Source: Paguma larvata (taxonomy: Eukaryota > Chordata > Mammalia > Carnivora > Viverridae). Taken from it: a stretch of 64,000 nt of DNA. How positions within the stretch are numbered: the stretch's first letter is position 1; the number at the start of each line of letters is the position of its first letter. Below the pieces are notes generated by a model, which saw nothing but the letters and a program-made list of their open reading frames with translations, was not told the origin of the DNA and did not search any database. Location: positions 34,460,211-34,524,210 of the forward strand of contig CM057826.1 of NCBI GenBank assembly GCA_030068075.1, given 5' to 3'. Both the position numbers and the translations under genes were made by a program. Below are positions 1-10,699 of the stretch, piece by piece.

Positions 1-206
1 ACTGCAGGCAAGGAGAAACTGCAGGGGACTGCCTGAGGGAAAGAGAAGCCAAAGCACAACAGCAGAGTGTACACAGCATACACCAAAGACGCTTTCTTAA
101 GTGCCAGGCCATGCACAGTATATGACTTCTTTATAAAGTCATTACTCTCAGGAACAAGAAACATAACAGGCTTTGCTAACACAGAGAAGACAGAGACCTA
201 GACGAA

Positions 207-1110
207 ATGCCAAGATGGAGGAATTCATCCCGTTAAAAAGAACAAGAAATGGTCACAGAGAATGATCTAATCAAAACAGATTTATGCAATATGGCTTATT
301 GAGAAATGAAAGAGGAAATCATAAGGATACTAGGTGGGCTTGAGAAATGCATAGAGGGCAACAGGGAGTCCCTTACTGCAGAGATGAAAGACCTAAAAAC
401 TAGTCGGTCTGAAATGAAAAATATGGTAACTGAGATTCAAAAATGACTGAATGTAATGACCACAAGTATGGAAGAAGCAGAGGAATAAATATGTGACACA
501 GAAGATATAATTATGGCAAATAATGAAGCTGAAAAGAAGTAAAGAGAAATATTAGATCATGAATGTAGACTTAGGGAACTCGGTGACTCCATAAAGTATA
601 ATAACATTCATATAATAGGAGTACCAGAAGAAGAGAGGGAAAAGGGGACAGAAGGCTTATTTGAGGAAATTATGGTTGAAAATTTCCCTAATGCGGAAGA
701 AAACAGACATCCAAATCTAAGAGGCACAGAGAACTCCCATCAAAATCAACAATAGCAGGCCAACACCAAGACAAATTGTAGTTAAATTTGTAAAATACAG
801 AGATAAAGAAAAATTTTAAGAGCAGCAAGACAAAAGAAGTTCCTAACTTACAAGGGAAGAAAAATAAGGTTAGCAGAAGAAACTTGGCAGGCAAGAAGGG
901 AGTGGCGTGATATATTCAATGCGCTGAATGGGAAAAATAAGCAGCCAAGAATACTCTGTCCAGCAAGACTATCATTCAGAATAGAAGGAGAGATAAGGAG
1001 TTTCCCTGAGAGTCGTGACCACAAAACAAGCCCTGCAGAAAATATTAAAGGGGACTCTTTGAGTGGGGGGAAAAAAGACCAACAGTAGCAAAGGTTAGGA
1101 AGGAACAGAA
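207..1110 (+). pseudogene. L1 ORF1 remnant (RNA-binding chaperone)
   Basis: ORF1 of L1 encodes a coiled-coil, RNA-binding protein that packages L1 RNA. Here the first ATG near 207 is followed by a stop within ten codons, and stops recur (for example TGA near 443 and TAA near 486). The stretch around 620-700 still translates to a VPEEEREKGTEG-like segment followed by FEEI and ENFPN, typical of the ORF1 RRM and C-terminal region. The frame is then lost, so it cannot make protein. The 3' limit is uncertain. Confidence 0.75.
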
Positions 1111-1144
1111 AATCTCCAGAAACAGTCACAAAACAAGAAATAAA

Positions 1145-4100
1145 ATGGCACTAAATTCATATCTATCAATAATCATTCTGAATGCAATTGGACTAAATGC
1201 TCCAATTAAAAGACATAGGGTGTCAGAATGGATAAAAAAAAAAGACACATCTATATGCTGCTTAAAGGAGACTCATTTTAGGCCTAAAGACTACTGCAGG
1301 TTGAAAGTGAGGGGACAGAGAACCATTTATCATGCAATGGAGGGCAAAAGAAAGCTGGAGTAGCACCATTATATCAGACAAACTAGATTTTAAACCAAAG
1401 ACTGTAACAAAAGATGAAGAAGGACACTATATCATAATAAAGGGTCTATCCAACAAGATCTAACAATTATAAATATTTATGCCCCCAAATTGAAAGCACC
1501 CAAATATATAAAAACAATTATTAGCAAACACAGTGGAACACATTGGTAATAATACAATAATAGTAGGGGACTTTAACACCCCACTGACATCAATGGACAG
1601 ATCATCTAAGCAGAAAATCAACAAGGAAACAATGGCTTTGAATGACACACTGACCAGATTGACTTAACAGATATGTTCAGAACATTTCATCCTAAAGCAA
1701 CAGAATACACATTCTTTTCAAGTGCACATGGGATATTCTCCAGAATAGATCATATATTGGGTCATAAATCAGGTCCCAACAAACATAAAAAGATTGAGAT
1801 CATACGATGCATATTTTCAGACCACAATTCTATGAAACTTGAAGGAAATCACAAGGTAAAATTTGGAAAGACTACAAATACATGGAGGTTAAAGAATATC
1901 CTCCTAAAGAATGAATGGGTTAACCAGGAAATTAAAGAAAAAATAAAAAATACATGGAAGCAAGTGAAAATTAAAACACAACAGTTTAAACGCTTTGGGA
2001 CGCAGCAAAAGCTGTCATAAGAAGGAAGTATATTGCAATACAAGCCCACCTCAAGCAGCAAGAAAAATCTCCAATATAGTACCTAACCTTATACCTAGAT
2101 GAACTAAACAACAACACCAAAGACAACAACAGCAACAAATGAAGCCTAAAGCCAGCAGAAGAGGGTAAGTAATAAAGATTAGAAAAGACACAAATGATAC
2201 AGAAACAACCAACCAACCAAACAAACAAAACACACAGTAGAATGATCAATGAAACCAGGAACTGGTTCTTTGAAAAAAATTAATCAAACGGATAAAACCC
2301 TCTAGCCAGATCTATCAAAAAGAAAAGAGAAAGGACCAAAATACATAAAATCATGAATGAGAGAGGAGAGATCACAACCAACAGCACAGAAATTAAAGAA
2401 ATTATAAGAGAATATTATGAAAAATTATATGCCATTCTGAAAAAAAATGAATACACTCCTAGAAACATATAAACTGCCAAAACTGAAATAGGAAAAACAC
2501 ACACCTTGAACAGAATAATAACCAGCAAAGAAATTGAATCGGTAATCAAAAATCTACCAACAAATGAAAATCCATGGCTTCGCAGTGGAATGCTACCAAA
2601 CACCTGAAGAAGAGTTAGTACCTATTTTTCTTACACCCTTCCAAAAAAGAGAAATGGAAAGAAAACTTTCAAACTCATTCTACTAGGCCTGCGTTACCTT
2701 GATTCCAAAACCAGACAATTACCCCACTGAAAAAGAATATTCTAGGCCAATATCCCTGATGAAAATGGATGCAAAAATTCTCAACAAAACACTAGCAAGT
2801 CGAATCCAACAGTACCTTACAAGAATCATTCACCACGATCAAGTAGGATTTATTCCTGGCCTTCAAAGGTGGTTCAATATTTGCAAATCAATTAATGTGA
2901 CGCACCACATTAATAAAAGAAAAGATAAGAAGTATGATCCTCTCAATAGATGCAGAGAAAGCATTTGACAAAGTATAGCATCCATTCCTGATTAAAAACC
3001 CGTAACATAGTAGGGACAGAAGGAACAAACTGCAACATCATAAAGACCATATACAAAAGACCCACGGCTAATATCATCCTCACTGGGGAAAGACTGAGAG
3101 CTTTTCCTCTGTGGTCAGGAACAAGACAGGATGTCCATACTCACCATTGTCATTTACCACAATAATGGGAAGTCCTAGTCTCGGCAATCAGACAACAAAA
3201 AGAAAAAAAAAAGGAGAAGTCAAACTTTCACTATTCATGGATAAGATGACACTCTAGGTAAAAAACCCAAAAGACTCCACCAAAACTTTGCTAGAACTGA
3301 TATATGAATTCAGCAATGTTCTAGGATCCAAAATCAATGTATAAAAATAGGTTGTATTTCTAAACACCAAAAATGAAGCAACAAAAAAGAAATCAAGGGA
3401 TCGATACCATTTATAATTGCACCAAAAACCATAAGATACCTAGGATAAACCTGACCAAAGAGATAAAAGATCTGTACTCTGAAAACTTTACTTATGAAAG
3501 AAATTGAAGACAACACAAAGAAATGGAAAAATATTCCATGCTTATCGATCGAAAGAACAAATATTGTTAAAATGTCCACACTACCCAAAGCACTATACAC
3601 ATTTAATGCAATCCCTATCAAAATACCAACAGCTTTTTTCACAGAGCTAGAAAAAACAATCCTAAAATTTGTATGGAACCACAAAAGACCCCAAATAGCC
3701 AAAGTGCTCTTGCAAAAGAAAAGCAGAGCTGGAGGAATCACAATTCCAGACTTCAAGTTACATTACAAAGCTGTAATGATCAAGACAGTGCAACAGCACA
3801 GAAAACCTAGAAATGGGCCCACAACTATACGGTCAACTCATTTTCAACAAAGCAGGAGAGTATATCCAATGGAAAACAGTCTCTTCAACAAATGGTGTTG
3901 GGAAAACTGGACAGTGATATGCAGGAGAATGAAACTGGACCACATTCTTACACCATACATCAAAATAAATTCAAAATGGATAAAAGACCTAAATGTGATA
4001 CAGGAAACCATAAAAATCCTATAAGAGAACACAAGCAGTAACCTCTTTGACATTGGATGGAGGAAACTATTATTAGATACTTCTCCCGAGACAAGGGACA

Positions 4101-4905
4101 CCAAAGAAAAATGAACTATTGGGACTTCATCAATATAAAAAGCTTCTGTACAGCAAAGGAAACGATCAACAAAAGTAAAAGGCAATCGATAGAATGCAAG
4201 AAGATATTTGCGAATGATACATCTTATAACTGATTATATACAAAATTTATAAAGAATTAATTGAACTCAACACCAAAAAAACCAAAAATACAGTTAAGAA
4301 ATGGGTGGAAGCCATGAATAGATCTTTTTCCAAAGAGGACATACAGAGGGCTAATGGACACATAAAAAATTGCTCAACATCACTCATCACCAGGAAAATA
4401 TAAATCAAAACTATAATGAGATACCAACTCACACCTATCAAATGGCTAAAATTAATGACTCAGGAAACAACAGGTGTTGGTGAGGATGCAGAGAAAGGAG
4501 AACACTCTTGCACTGTTGGTGGGGATGTAAACTGGTGCAGCCATGCTGAAAAACAGCATGGAGATTCCTCAAAAAGTTAAAAATAAAACTACCCTAAGAT
4601 CTAGCAATTGCACTACTAGGTATTTACCCAAAGGATACAAAAAAAACTGATTCAAATGGATACATGCACCCCTTTGTTTATAGCAGCATTATCAACAATA
4701 GCCAAATTATAGAAAGAACGCAAATGTCCACTGATTGATGGATAGGGAAGATGTGGTATATACATATACAATGAAATATTACTTAGTCAGTAAAGAGAAT
4801 ATAATCTTGCCACTTACCACAATGTGGATGGAGCTAGAGTGTATTATGCTAAGTGAAATAAGCCAGTCAGAGAAAGACAAATGCCATATGATTTTACTCA
4901 TATGT
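1145..4905 (+). pseudogene. L1 ORF2 remnant (endonuclease and reverse transcriptase)
   Basis: ORF2 normally encodes an APE-type endonuclease, a reverse transcriptase and a C-terminal Cys-rich domain. Here 1145-1360 gives the endonuclease N-terminus (MALNSYLSIIILNAIGLNAP...). 1673-2020 covers the later endonuclease part (SRIDHILGHK, SDHNSMKLE). 2699-2968 gives the fingers/palm start of the RT ([30 protein letters not shown]). 3494-4024 covers the thumb and beyond ([19 protein letters not shown]). Frames shift between these blocks. The catalytic FADD motif is degraded at about 3231-3250, where the translation reads FMDKM. The length of about 3.76 kb is normal for ORF2. It is non-functional. Confidence 0.9.
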
Positions 4906-5185
4906 GGAATTTAAGAAATGAAACAAACGAACATGTGGGGAAAGAGAGAGAGGCAGACCATAAAACAGACTCTTAACTATAGAGAACAAACTGAGCATTG
5001 CTCGCGGGGAGTTGGGGGGAGCGATGGGCTAAATGAGTGATGGCAATTAATGAGGGCACTTGTGAAGAGCACGGGGTGCTATACGTAAATTATATTAACC
5101 ATCTAAATTCTACTCCTGAAACTAATATCACACTATTTGTTAATTAATTAGAATTTAAATAAAGTCTCAAAAGTAAAACAAAAAA

Positions 5186-6441
5186 GACTGTAATGATAAT
5201 TGTCATTTCACACTTTATATAACGAGACTATATAGTTTCAAAGTTTTTATATAGTGAGACTGCAGATGATTCCAGAAATAATTATTAATGGTAAGTTCCT
5301 TGACACCAAAAGTCAGCCTTCTTGCTAGAATGTACCACAATCCTTGGACATGATAGTAAATGTTCCTAGGTAACACCTAAGACAGGGAATCTGAATTCCT
5401 ACATTTTATTCCTAAGATAAATTTATTTATACATTAAATTTTAAAAATTAATGCAATACTTCACAGTATCCTGTTTTGCCCACACTATCCATTTTATGAT
5501 GGATAGATTAGGATATACTTTTAAAAATTAGTATTAGCATATGCAATGCTGTATTTATATGGAATCTCACCAGATAATAAATTTAACATTACTTTAATAA
5601 AATGCTGAGCAAGCAGCAGTACTTCAAATAGTGGAAGTATTATGGATAATTATCAATATATATCTATATCTATAGATTATATTATATTATATTATGTATG
5701 TATTAAGTTTCAAACCATATGATATCCAAAAGCAGGTACTCTGTCCTCTTTATAATATCTGATAACTAGTTTTCCAACACATTTCAAGAATATTCTATTT
5801 TACTCACATAATTTATAATGTTCACTTAGTTTTCACAAATAAAGACAAAGGAGAAGAAAATATATCTAGACTATACTAAATATAGGGACTATTAAATAGA
5901 TATTTAAAAACTTTACTGAATATTACATGTACTTTATATTATATGTTTCCTGCTTACATCAAAACTAATATTTTTAATGGGAAAACAAAGAGAAAAAACA
6001 AGGAGTACTAAAACTCAACACCTTTTGTGTTGCTTTCTAAAGCTTATTGAAACATGTGAGATTTTTGGTGCCCCTCATTTCCTGACAGAGGTAGTTGTTA
6101 TAATTATCATGAGACCTTCCTTAAACACTGTGTATTTATTGTGGTTTTCAAGTAACACAGCTCTAATTCTTATTTCTAAAAACATATTTTTATTGTAATT
6201 ACTTCAGAAGTTTTATTTAATAAAAAAGACGAATAAAATATCTTCATAGATGGCATTCAATAGTAGAGGGCAATGAACAAAAAAATTGAATTATACTTTA
6301 AGTATTAGCCATTACATAATTTAGTCATACTATTAAAGTATTATTCTATTTATAGATAGTTACTGGGAAAATCATTAAACATCAGGTAGCTAAAAATCCA
6401 GTTAAAATATATGCCTCATGCTCAATAAAAAAATCATTGCA
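5186..6441. other. Unassigned AT-rich intron sequence
   Basis: Very AT-rich, with simple ATAT stretches near 5658-5695. I recognise no gene or repeat family. A short frame at 5977-6198 has no recognisable similarity and is treated as chance. Confidence 0.6.
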
Positions 6442-6489
6442 CACTGGGTGTTATATGTAAACCAATTTGAAAATAAACTATTATAAAAT
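6442..6489 (+). mobile_element. Ultra-short 5'-truncated L1 3' end
   Basis: Only 48 bp: CACTGGGTGTTATATGTAAA followed by an AAATAAA-containing tail, matching the last bases of carnivore L1 (compare 52806-52850). It is bounded by a 16-bp direct repeat, TAAAAAAATCATTGCA, at 6426-6441 and 6490-6505. Part of the A run is shared with the tail, so the true TSD could be shorter. Confidence 0.85.
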
Positions 6490-6763
6490 TAAAAAAATCA
6501 TTGCAAAAATGGCGTCTGAAATGACATTTTTCATACAGAATGAAAATTGCTATAAATTTTATATTCAAATCCTATATATTGTAAATTTTAATCATGATTT
6601 TAAAAATAATAATGAATAACAATGAAATATTTAAAATTGCCTTTCTATGACTGATAATCTATTATCAGTTTCTTCTTTAAAAAAATACTTAAGCCAATTA
6701 TCATTGCATTTATGACTAAGCTATCTTATTTTTTACAAGACAGTTTTAGTACTGTCATTTATT

Positions 6764-6984
6764 ATTTATTTATTTATTCACTTATTTTTTTTTTACGTGT
6801 ACTTATTTATTTTGAGAGAGAAAGAGGCAAATGGAGAGAGAAATAGAGAGAATCCCAAGCAGGTTCCATACTGTCAGCACAGAGCCTGACGCGGGGCTCG
6901 AACCCACATACCATGAGATCATGACCTGGGCCAAAATCAAGAATCTGGTGCTTAACTGACTGAGCTACCCAGGGACCCCAGTGT
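6764..6984 (-). mobile_element. Feliform tRNA-Lys SINE (copy 1)
   Basis: Antisense copy: T-rich tail and GA-rich stretch first, then the body, and the reversed head at 6890-6980 with a B-box-like GGGGCTCGAACCC. TSD TGTCATTTATT at 6753-6763 and 6985-6995. Confidence 0.93.
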
Positions 6985-6999
6985 TGTCATTTATTTACA

Positions 7000-8306
7000 T
7001 GGTAACTGAGCCATAGTTTCTCTTTCAATCCTACAAATTTAAAAATAAACTAATCCTTTTATGTACACATGTATAGCATATATGTATATATGTGTATATA
7101 CACATAGTCTATCTGCTATAGGCTCTGTCATATATACATATTAATATATATATATATAAAGCCAGGTTATACACAAATGAGCTTATCAAGAATCATTCCT
7201 AAAATATTTACAGCAGATTGAATCATTTTCAAGAACTATGCTATAAACACAGCAAAATTCAATTCATATGTCCTGAGGAGGGAGTTATTTTTTTCAATTT
7301 CACTGAAATAATGGCTTTATCCAAATATAAAAATAGTAGTCTTCTTTTTTTATATTGTAATAGGAAAAAGTTTTCTTCTAGCAAAAAAAGATTCATGGTT
7401 ATCTTTTGGAATTCTCTTAAGTAATAATTATATCAGGATAAGTCACATAATAATAAAAGTATTCTGATATACTTAAATTTGACTTCTAATATAGTAAGTG
7501 AGGGAAAAAATTAAGAGCAAATCACACATGAAGGAAAGCAGACGGCTGTTGGGTTATCTTTTCGGCAGAAGTTTGAGTGAGATACTTCCATTTTATCTTC
7601 ACTTTTTATCTTTTTTTTGAAAAGCTGGGTAATGAAACATGGGTTTCTCTATAAAAGAGGAAATTCTTCAGCTGTCCAGATACGGTGAAAGCTTTTTGTG
7701 ATAGTGAACAAGTATCTACTTGGCCTGGAAAACTATCAAAATTACAACCTAACAATGATCTTAAAACCCTTACAGAAAATATTATCAGTTAAAAATTATT
7801 ATTGCTCCATCTAGAATGATCTCTTCCAATACAAGCATACATTTGCCATCTGGTTTATGGAACCTACATATTGCACAACGGATTATAGTTTTATATATTT
7901 AAAAACCAAATCATTAAAAAAACTTGGAAATTATTTACACTACATAGTTCAATCATTCATTCTTCTTATAGTTTGGTTTTAAAATGGACAGATTCTCAAA
8001 AGTCAGTGTAATACTATTTAAGACTTAACTAAGCAAATAATTAGAAATAATACTAATACTAACGAAAGATCATTGTATTTAGCAACTAGAAAAAAATGCT
8101 TAATTACAAAGTAAATTGTTCATATAAATCATTCTTAGAAATCTAATATTTTAGTAATTACAGTATAGAAGTTAAGAGGATAGATGATTACTAGAAATTT
8201 AAACAGTCATTATAATTATTATAATAGAGTAAAAATGTGTGCTTGGATATTTTTTAAAAGACTTCCTGATCTCAATGGTTTTGATCTTTAATACCTGCAG
8301 TTTTTT

Positions 8307-8310
<4 letters not shown>
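7000..8310. other. Unassigned AT-rich intron sequence
   Basis: I see no gene. TATA-rich dinucleotide runs occur around 7078-7160. No repeat family was recognised. Confidence 0.55.
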
Positions 8311-8339
<29 letters not shown>

Positions 8340-8343
8340 CACG

Positions 8344-8379
<36 letters not shown>
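8311..8379. repeat. (GT)n microsatellite in two blocks
   Basis: Two GT runs (8311-8339 and about 8347-8379) separated by CACGTTT. Alternating purine-pyrimidine sequence of this length can adopt Z-DNA. A length polymorphism is likely. Confidence 0.95.
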
Positions 8380-8381
<2 letters not shown>

Positions 8382-8787
8382 GAAAATGTTATCCTTAATT
8401 TAACAAGAATACAGACTGACATACATGGTAACCTCATCACTTTTTCATTTTTCAGTAGGACCACTTAAAACATTCTATTCTGTTTAAACACTTACTTCCA
8501 ACATTTTTTTTCATTCACAGATGATCTTATCTAAAATACTAAAAATAAATAGAAGCTTTCATATAAAAATGTCTATTAACTCATTTGGAAAGATCCAATA
8601 TGTTTTCCTTATCTTCTTCTTGCTCTTGTAACAATGGAAGTGTTTCTTCTCCCATTCCCATCTCATCTTTTGAATATCCTCTCTTCATCCCTCCTTAGAA
8701 ACATTACCCTACCTGCTATAGGGTACTGTCTTATACTCAACTTTCTCCACTGCCTCCAGCCATATATACTCACTACTCCAGTTAAAA

Positions 8788-8838
8788 TACTACCACTACT
8801 ACTACTGCTACTGCTACTGCTACTACTACTACTACTAC
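8788..8838. repeat. CTA/CTG trinucleotide repeat
   Basis: Runs of CTA and CTG triplets (CTACTACTACTGCTACTG-type). In translation this produces artificial Leu runs on the plus strand and Ser runs on the minus strand, which are not genes. Confidence 0.93.
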
Positions 8839-8867
8839 CATCTAACCCTTCAATATCATACATTATT

Positions 8868-9092
8868 TTCCAGCACTCAACTAAACACCTTATTCGTATT
8901 TACTCATTTAATCCTCACAAAATCTTAAAATATCGCTACCAGTATCTTCACTTTACAGATTATGAAACTGAGGCACAGAGAATTTAAATAACTTGTGAAA
9001 GTCACACAGGCAATTAATGTTGACATCAGGGTTGGAACCGAGGTAATCTGGATCCATAGTCTGTTTTCTTATTCACCACGTGGCAATCCTGT
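8868..9092 (-). mobile_element. MIR SINE, nearly complete
   Basis: The antisense MIR signature is clear: CATTTAATCCTCACAA, then TTTACAGATTATGAAACTGA, GGCACAGAGA and AAGTCACACAGG, ending with the degenerate head. MIRs are old mammalian tRNA-derived SINEs. Confidence 0.85.
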
Positions 9093-9229
9093 CTTCAAAA
9101 AATGACTCTCAGTTGAGCACAAGTAGCTTTCTACTACCTTATCCTTCTTTCTTTCCTCAACCAGTTTCCTGAAAGACTAGTTTATTCTCATTATGTCACT
9201 GTACACTTCATTAAAACTGTAAACATTTA

Positions 9230-9830
9230 ATTATAGCCTCTATTCCTTCTATTCTATTAGTCCTCTTGCATTTCCATGATTTTCCAATGATTATCAAGAT
9301 ATTTAATTAGATGGTGTGCAAAGATTTCTTATGTGGTATCTGAACGGTACTGAACATGAGTAGCAGACACTATTGATGTCCCATGTAATTCTTCTACCCT
9401 TGCAAGATGGCCCACCTCTAACTTCAACCGTACCTATGGTAAACAGAACTTCAGGCTCATGGTTGAGATGCTTAGAAAAATTGATCATCTCAAGCTAGAA
9501 TAACATGGAAATTTGGGGATAGGGAGAGGTGTAGGTAACAACCCCCGAGGTAAAATTCAACCAATGAAGGACTTGAATCTTATTGCCATATCTTCCCATT
9601 CTTCAGAGAGAGAATTCTATTTTACAGTTTGCATGGTTCCTCAGGATCTTAGGAGGACTAAGCCCTACTTGTCTACATTGGAAAACAACTCAGTAATTGT
9701 TCATTGACTTTCCCTTTTCCCCACACTTATGTTCCTGCTTCACCATCCTACTTCTTGGAATTATTCCCCAATAAATTACCTATGGCAATCCTTTCTGTAG
9801 GTTCTAGCAGAAGAACTCCAACTAAGACAA
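9230..9830 (+). repeat. Possible old ERVL/MaLR-type LTR fragment
   Basis: The right end has a CCCCAATAAATTACC stretch and the terminal GAACTCCAACTAAGACA, which resembles the 3' end of ERVL/MaLR LTRs. The left part shows no clear 5' LTR end. Weak assignment. Confidence 0.3.
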
Positions 9831-9884
9831 CACTACTATTGATCATTTCCTCTTAGAGACATCTTAGCCCCTGGTTCTTCAACT

Positions 9885-10690
9885 GTATGTTCTTCTAGCT
9901 CTCTTCTTTCCTCTCTGGCAGCTCTTTGCAGTCTTATTTATTGATGTCCCTTTATACGTTGGTGTCTCCAAGGAATATTCCCAAGGTCTTTTTATACCTT
10001 ACATATCTTCCCTTAATTATCCTTCCCACTTGCATGACCTCAGTTACTATCAATATGCCACCAATATCTAAGTCAATGGCTCTGCAGAAAATAAAACCCT
10101 GTCCTTTTCTCCTTAGGCATCTACCCTTAAAACATGTCTTAAGAACACATCAAAGACATTATGACCTAAACTGAAATCTTCCCCCTCCCTCCCCATAGTT
10201 TCTTTATCCAACCAGCAGCCTGGACTATAGATCTGGCTTCAAGGACAATCATCTCTGTTTCTAACATATGTTTATCTTTATCCCCCACAAACCATATGCC
10301 TTTGAAAGTTAATTTTTAATGTTACTTTCTCGGAGTATTTTCCCTGATACCTGGCTGGGAACATGCACCATGTTACATGAAGATTCACATTCAGTATGTA
10401 TGGGTTGGAACTGAGATCTGGCATTTCTAACAATGTCTTAAATGATGCTTATTGGAATTAGATTAGATTAGATGGGTCATTTATGTGTGCCTAATGCCAA
10501 ACCCATACCCTGGTTCTTTTTCACTATCATAATTGCTTATTAAATTATCTATATTCTCTGCTAAACCATAAGGTCCTTAAAGGCATGACTATTCTCTATT
10601 GGATCAACTTGAGGTGTCTTCTCACCATCATATCTCTAGTCTCCTTTTAATAAATGACTCCCATATAGTAAGTGGTCAATATTCATTGAA
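9885..10690 (+). mobile_element. L2 LINE 3' region (degenerate)
   Basis: The right end (10560-10690) has the L2 tail pattern: AAGGTCCTTAAAGGCATGAC, then ATAGTAAGTGGTCAATATTC and TTGAAC. The middle (10020-10200) resembles the L2 pre-tail with CACATCAAAGACATTATGACC and a C-rich stretch. Boundaries are approximate, and a MIR-like tail is an alternative for the last 70 bp. Confidence 0.6.
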
Positions 10691-10699
10691 CTTATTAGT

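Larger units (their letters stand above)
1..5185 (+). mobile_element. LINE-1 element, near full length, decayed
   Basis: The order 5' UTR tail (1-200), ORF1 remnant, short inter-ORF region, ORF2 remnant and 3' UTR matches an L1. ORF2 begins at about 1145 and its 3' end is marked by the usual 'ATGCTAAGTGAAATAAGCC' stretch near 4847. The 3' UTR runs to an A-rich end near 5165-5190. The left end lies at or before the window start, so full length cannot be proven. Many stops and frameshifts show it is dead. No TSD can be tested because the 5' junction is not visible. Sequence 5080-5160 resembles the 3' UTR of carnivore L1. Confidence 0.93.

Noticed and set aside
1145..4024. Active reverse transcriptase gene
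   Set aside because: The frames are broken by shifts and stops and the catalytic FADD motif is degraded; it is a dead L1 ORF2.
5977..6198. 73-codon plus-strand frame
   Set aside because: AT-rich chance frame without motif or context.
8634..8987. 117-codon frame with a poly-Leu run, and the poly-Ser frame opposite
   Set aside because: Produced by the CTA/CTG triplet repeat and part of a MIR; no recognisable protein.
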